Source: Parasponia andersonii (Eukaryota; Streptophyta; Magnoliopsida; Rosales; Cannabaceae). Taken from it: a stretch of DNA of 64,000 nt. Positions 60,125 to 64,000 of the stretch are shown here, piece by piece. The translations under genes were made by a program, and so were the position numbers. Each line of letters begins with the position of its first letter. The stretch's first letter is position 1. The DNA is taken from positions 118,998 to 182,997 of the forward strand of contig JXTB01000481.1 in NCBI GenBank assembly GCA_002914805.1, given 5' to 3'. Under the pieces are notes generated by a model. That model was not told the DNA's origin. It did no database searches and saw only the letters and a program-made list of their open reading frames with translations.

Positions 60125-61873
60125 ATGACTCACAAGCTGAACTCAATATCAACAAACTCAACGATGACTCTAATCTATAATATATTTTAATCAGAGTCTT
60201 TAAAAACTCACAAAAGTCAATATAAGTAAAGTACATCAAATAGTACTCACTCATTAATACTAAGAGGAAATATACCAACAAGATTGAATCTTGTCATCAC
60301 TAGTCAATCAATTTGATATTCAGAACTCTACTTCCACTTACTAAGCTAAGTAGGACAAGAAGACATTTTTGCTTGATAGATTGTTTACTAATTAGACTAT
60401 CAAGTACTTAAAATATATAAATTTCTCTTAATTTATAGTTAAACATAATAGAAATTTTCTTAAAATTTCATAACTTTTTCCAAAGTTTCAAAAATGTATC
60501 TCTACGAGATTCAAAAGCATGTCTTCTTTTTGTTAAGAAATCACATTATGCAAATAATTTTCTATAATTATTATTAATGAAAAATTTTAAGTAATACACT
60601 AGTGAGGGTTTCCTTAGGTTTTATAACTTTGAAATACCACACTCTGATAATTTTATTAAAAATAGTTTTCAAAGTCATTTTAACAATAAAAAGAACTTAT
60701 AAAGCATTTTAGAAAATAATTGAGTGTGTCAGTTGTAAATTTAATTTTTATTTTTATTATTTTTTTACCTTACTCAACTTGTCAAACATATTATTTCACA
60801 GCTCTTGTCTATTTGAAAATCTAAGTTTCAGAAATCATATAGTTAAATTTTTTATTTCAAAGAAGGTACTAGATATCATTATACATCACCTAAATTTCTC
60901 CAAGATAGATATTCAAAACCAATATATATTTTTCAAATTCTCAAATGCAAAGTCATCCCGAGCTTCTAACACTAAGAGTTCCCAATATTTGGAAAATTAA
61001 GTTAAAAAAAATTACACAAATATCTAATTATCCAATTGAGGCAAATAATACAAAGTCAGTCTAACTTGATTCACTTATCCAATGAACAAGATATTTCTTG
61101 AATACAAAGGATTTGATAATTCCAATAAATAACAACATCACATATTCATTATTAAATAGGCCATGTATATAATAAAAAGCTTAGAAGGATTAGTAAATCC
61201 AAGCAATAAGGCAAATAAGGTCATAATAACAAAATTTCACAAATTTCCAAAATAAGTTTTCAAAATATAAATTTTCTCTACTTATATAAGGTTCACATAA
61301 CCAAGTCCATATTATTATATCAATTTATGAATTAAAAAAATGTGATGATCATCCAAAAATCCTACCAATGCATGATACAAGATTATAAAAATGATTTATC
61401 AAACACTCAAATAGATTAATCATATATAAATGATTTTTAAGAAATTTAAATCATAACCCTACAAGTACAAATAATGTCAAGTTATGCAATCAAGATACAA
61501 GACATTGAGTTACTATTTTAGAATCTATGAGGTTCACATAGCTTTTCACAATCATAGACATAGGAGTACAAGGACGAATGCCCATTTGAATTGAGAAATT
61601 TTCGACAAGAGTAGAATTCACTAGTCTAGTGTCATTCTCGACACTTCTGAGACTAGAATTTTAGGGTATAACCATTATAAGGATACCAAAGTTATATTAT
61701 AGGAAGGTGAACAAAAGATTCGGAATGAATCAAAGTAAAGACATCATATTTAGCCAATTTCTAAGTGATGTATGAGGTATTTTTAAACTACTTTTCCAAA
61801 ATCCTTTTAAACACTAAAATATCATACGCAAGATCCAATATGGATTTGAAGCTCGAAGCTCTGATACTAAAAC
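60125..61873 (-). other. Internal non-coding part of the LARD-like element (5' side)
   Basis: Follows the primer-binding site on the minus strand. AT-rich, no gag motif. The 73-codon ORF at 60779-61000 has no recognisable domain. Confidence 0.55.
61858..61869 (-). promoter_or_regulatory. Primer-binding site of the LARD-like element
   Basis: The complement reads TAGTATCAGAGC, one change from TGGTATCAGAGC (initiator Met tRNA), four bases inside the 5' LTR end. Confidence 0.75.
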
Positions 61874-63898
61874 TGTCACAACCAGAAATCTGAGGCCTTG
61901 TTTTTTAGTAATTTTAGGTTGAAATAGTAATAAACAGTAATTTTTACAAAAATTCTAGCAAATTTAATATTTAAAATTTTAACTTTTAGTCCTCAAAAAT
62001 AGGTAAAATTCAAAAGTAAAAATCCTCTCATTACTTTTAATTTCTCTAGAAAATATACACAAAATATTTAGAAGAATTTCATTTAATTTGTTTAGAAACT
62101 TTTCATTTAAAATCATGAAGTTCAATAAATTAAATCCAATGTCTAATGATTTACATAAATCATTTGTATTTCTAAGAACTCAGTTTAATAGCAAAATTTA
62201 TCCTGATACATTTACTTAGTAAATATTCTACTATAAGCTAAATAAATTTGGCATAGAAAAAAGAAAATGATACAGAGTACGAACAAACCAATGAAGAGAA
62301 TTGAAACTATATGCAAAATGTCAAACATACTTGTCAAGCCCTAGAATAATTACCATAAAATAAATCAACACCTGAAAGTGGGAGGAAGTAGGGGGTGAGC
62401 ACATGAATACTCAGTAGAAACTCAATTACATTTTTAAATGGATGCAATTTTACCAAACTTGCATGGTGAATACCTTTTCTAAATTCTATTTATAAACCAA
62501 CGTTATAAAATAATTTTTCTCCATAATAATCATATGCTCAAAACCAAAATTAGAAATCGTAAGATTGTATATATCATAGATTAACTCATTTCATAAGCTC
62601 ACATCCTCTCATCATGAATTAGAGTAACTCATACTACGTGTATTAGATACTCTCTGACTGATACCTATCCTAGAAAGCAGTAGGGACACCCATGTGTCTA
62701 AGTGTACTGAACTGAAAGGGCAGCTGAATACTTACACCTACTGAATGAGAATAATCAAAAAATCCCACGCAGGTTTATGAGCTCTCACTGAAGACGGGTG
62801 TACTAGTCCGTCTACTATAATAACACAATACCTAATATGTATCTCATGTGTGATCCTATGGTATATACAACATATAACAATATATATGTAATAACTATGC
62901 AGAACACAACCAAACAATGCTTTAAAACTCTACTTAATATTATTCTGGAATTTATTATACCCTGGGCATCGAATCAGTTGAATCATCCCAAAATCATGAT
63001 TTTAAAAATATATATAGAAGTCATACAGTTAAATTCTAGAATAATTCAAAATTTTCCAATAGATAAAATGTCATTTTATTTATAATTTTTCGTAAATAAT
63101 TTTTAATGTAATTAAAATCCAACACATGCATAAAATTCAGGTAATTGAACTCCTACCTCAATTGAGTGTCCAAATCATATTACGGTATTGCGGAGGACAT
63201 TTGGCGTCGTTTGGATATCATTCGGAAGGTCAAGCGTCATTTTCAAACTTTTCATCGATACGTTTAAAAATTCAATTTTCCAACAGGACCTCGAGTGGAG
63301 AAATGAATATTTTCACTGAATTTTGAGCGCCTAATTCAACTAGGTTAGACATATAGCTTGACTAATTTAGGCTTAGGTCGAAACCTAATACCGTGGCACA
63401 CAAAATTATATAAATCAGAGTAGCTAGATTTTGTTTTTCGTGCCCATCACTAAATATAATCAATATATATATCAAACTTCTTGTTTTTACGAGTACATCA
63501 CAAATATGAAGTTTATTTTACAATCCAACGAACGGATTAGAAAATTTTAATACAAAACTAAAATAACTCAAAATTATCAAAATTGGCAAAATTCAATCAG
63601 AACAAAGTTATGTCGAGATATATACCATGACGATCCTCGTGTCGAGACGAATTTGAGAAGCCTAAATGTGTGGCTTGAAGTCGCCAAAAATGGTGTTGGA
63701 ATTAAAATCTTCCTGCAGGTATTTTTAGCATTTTTTTGGCGAAATGATGGTCTAGCGGTTTGGGAGTGGCAGTTGAAGCTTTGTAGTGAGGTGGTGAGCT
63801 AATCTGAGCCGCTGGTGTTGGTCACTGGTGGTCGAAGGAGCTCATGCGATGACTCGCACTAAAATATTATATTATATTAAAAAATTAATGGGGTTGCA
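61874..63898 (-). repeat. 5' LTR of the LARD-like element
   Basis: See the pairing described for 53837-55983. It lacks the 55860-55920 purine block of the other copy, so the LTRs differ by indels as well as substitutions, which suggests considerable age. Confidence 0.8.
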
Positions 63899-64000
63899 CA
63901 AAAAACCTCTTTTGCTCCCTTTGTTTCCTTACACTTTAATTTTCTTTTCATTAATTTTTTGGGAGATCAAAACTCCTCGTGTCTTGTTTCAGTCGTATTT

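Larger units (their letters stand above)
53837..63898 (-). mobile_element. Non-coding LTR element (LARD-like) with nested copia
   Basis: The 3' LTR is 53837-55983 and the 5' LTR 61874-63898. On the complement both begin TGAAACCCC or TGCAACCCC and the 5' copy ends GGTTGTGACA. A primer-binding site (complement of 61858-61869) follows the 5' LTR and a polypurine tract (AAGGAGGGAAGGA, complement of about 55986-55998) precedes the 3' LTR. The internal sequence, 55984-57344 plus 60125-61873 (about 3.1 kb), shows no gag or pol motif in any frame. That makes it a large retrotransposon derivative needing proteins from elsewhere. The possible target duplication (AAAAA/CAAAA) is weak. Confidence 0.7.

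Overview
This is a plant nuclear genome window, almost certainly from a dicot. It is very AT-rich and gene-poor and is packed with LTR retrotransposons, MITEs and minisatellites. The three host genes are all plant families: a germin-like protein, a GROWTH-REGULATING FACTOR with plant-type introns and a miR396 site, and a proline-rich membrane/wall protein. No species can be named from the sequence alone.

Layout. 1-828 is a Ty3/gypsy gag fragment running in from the left edge. 829-7450 is non-genic and holds small inverted-repeat elements, a tRNA-like head followed by a T-rich tract, and a long LTR of about 2.5 kb (about 3474-6014). 7462-8270 is a MULE-type MITE with a 9-bp target duplication. 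8.6-13.0 kb holds LTR remnants with minisatellites and a complete 403-bp TRIM (9899-10301). 13.47-23.49 kb is a defective minus-strand Ty3/gypsy element whose integrase gene was split by a Sirevirus-like Ty1/copia element (14438-22045). That insert has 1.7-kb LTRs, a gag relic and no pol. 24.2-25.6 kb is a Tat-type LTR with its primer-binding site. About 26.1-31.3 kb is a 5-kb Mutator-like element with 1.3-kb inverted arms built from TAGACA/TGTCTA-rich repeats; a 62-bp germin-like gene fragment abuts its right end. 32.2-35.1 kb is non-coding repeat sequence.

35.4-46.4 kb is the genic island: germin-like protein (minus, 35.4-36.0 kb), GRF5/6-type transcription factor (plus, four exons, 40.0-41.5 kb) and proline-rich membrane protein (minus, 45.5-46.1 kb). 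These are independent genes with long intergenic spacers, and nothing links them functionally.

46.7-53.8 kb is intergenic, with a hAT-type MITE (47587-48100), a (TA)n microsatellite, a GC-richer patch and two tandem duplications. 53837-63898 is a 10-kb minus-strand LTR element with LTRs of about 2.1 kb and no visible coding capacity. Inside it sits a 5'-truncated Ty1/copia element (57345-60124).

Coordinates of LTRs, target duplications and exons were read by eye. Family assignments rest on recognisable protein motifs and structure, not on database searches. I saw no tRNA, rRNA, CRISPR or bacterial-type system. The least standard items are the TAGACA-rich MULE and the paired tRNA-like/T-rich structure at 33.05-35.09 kb.
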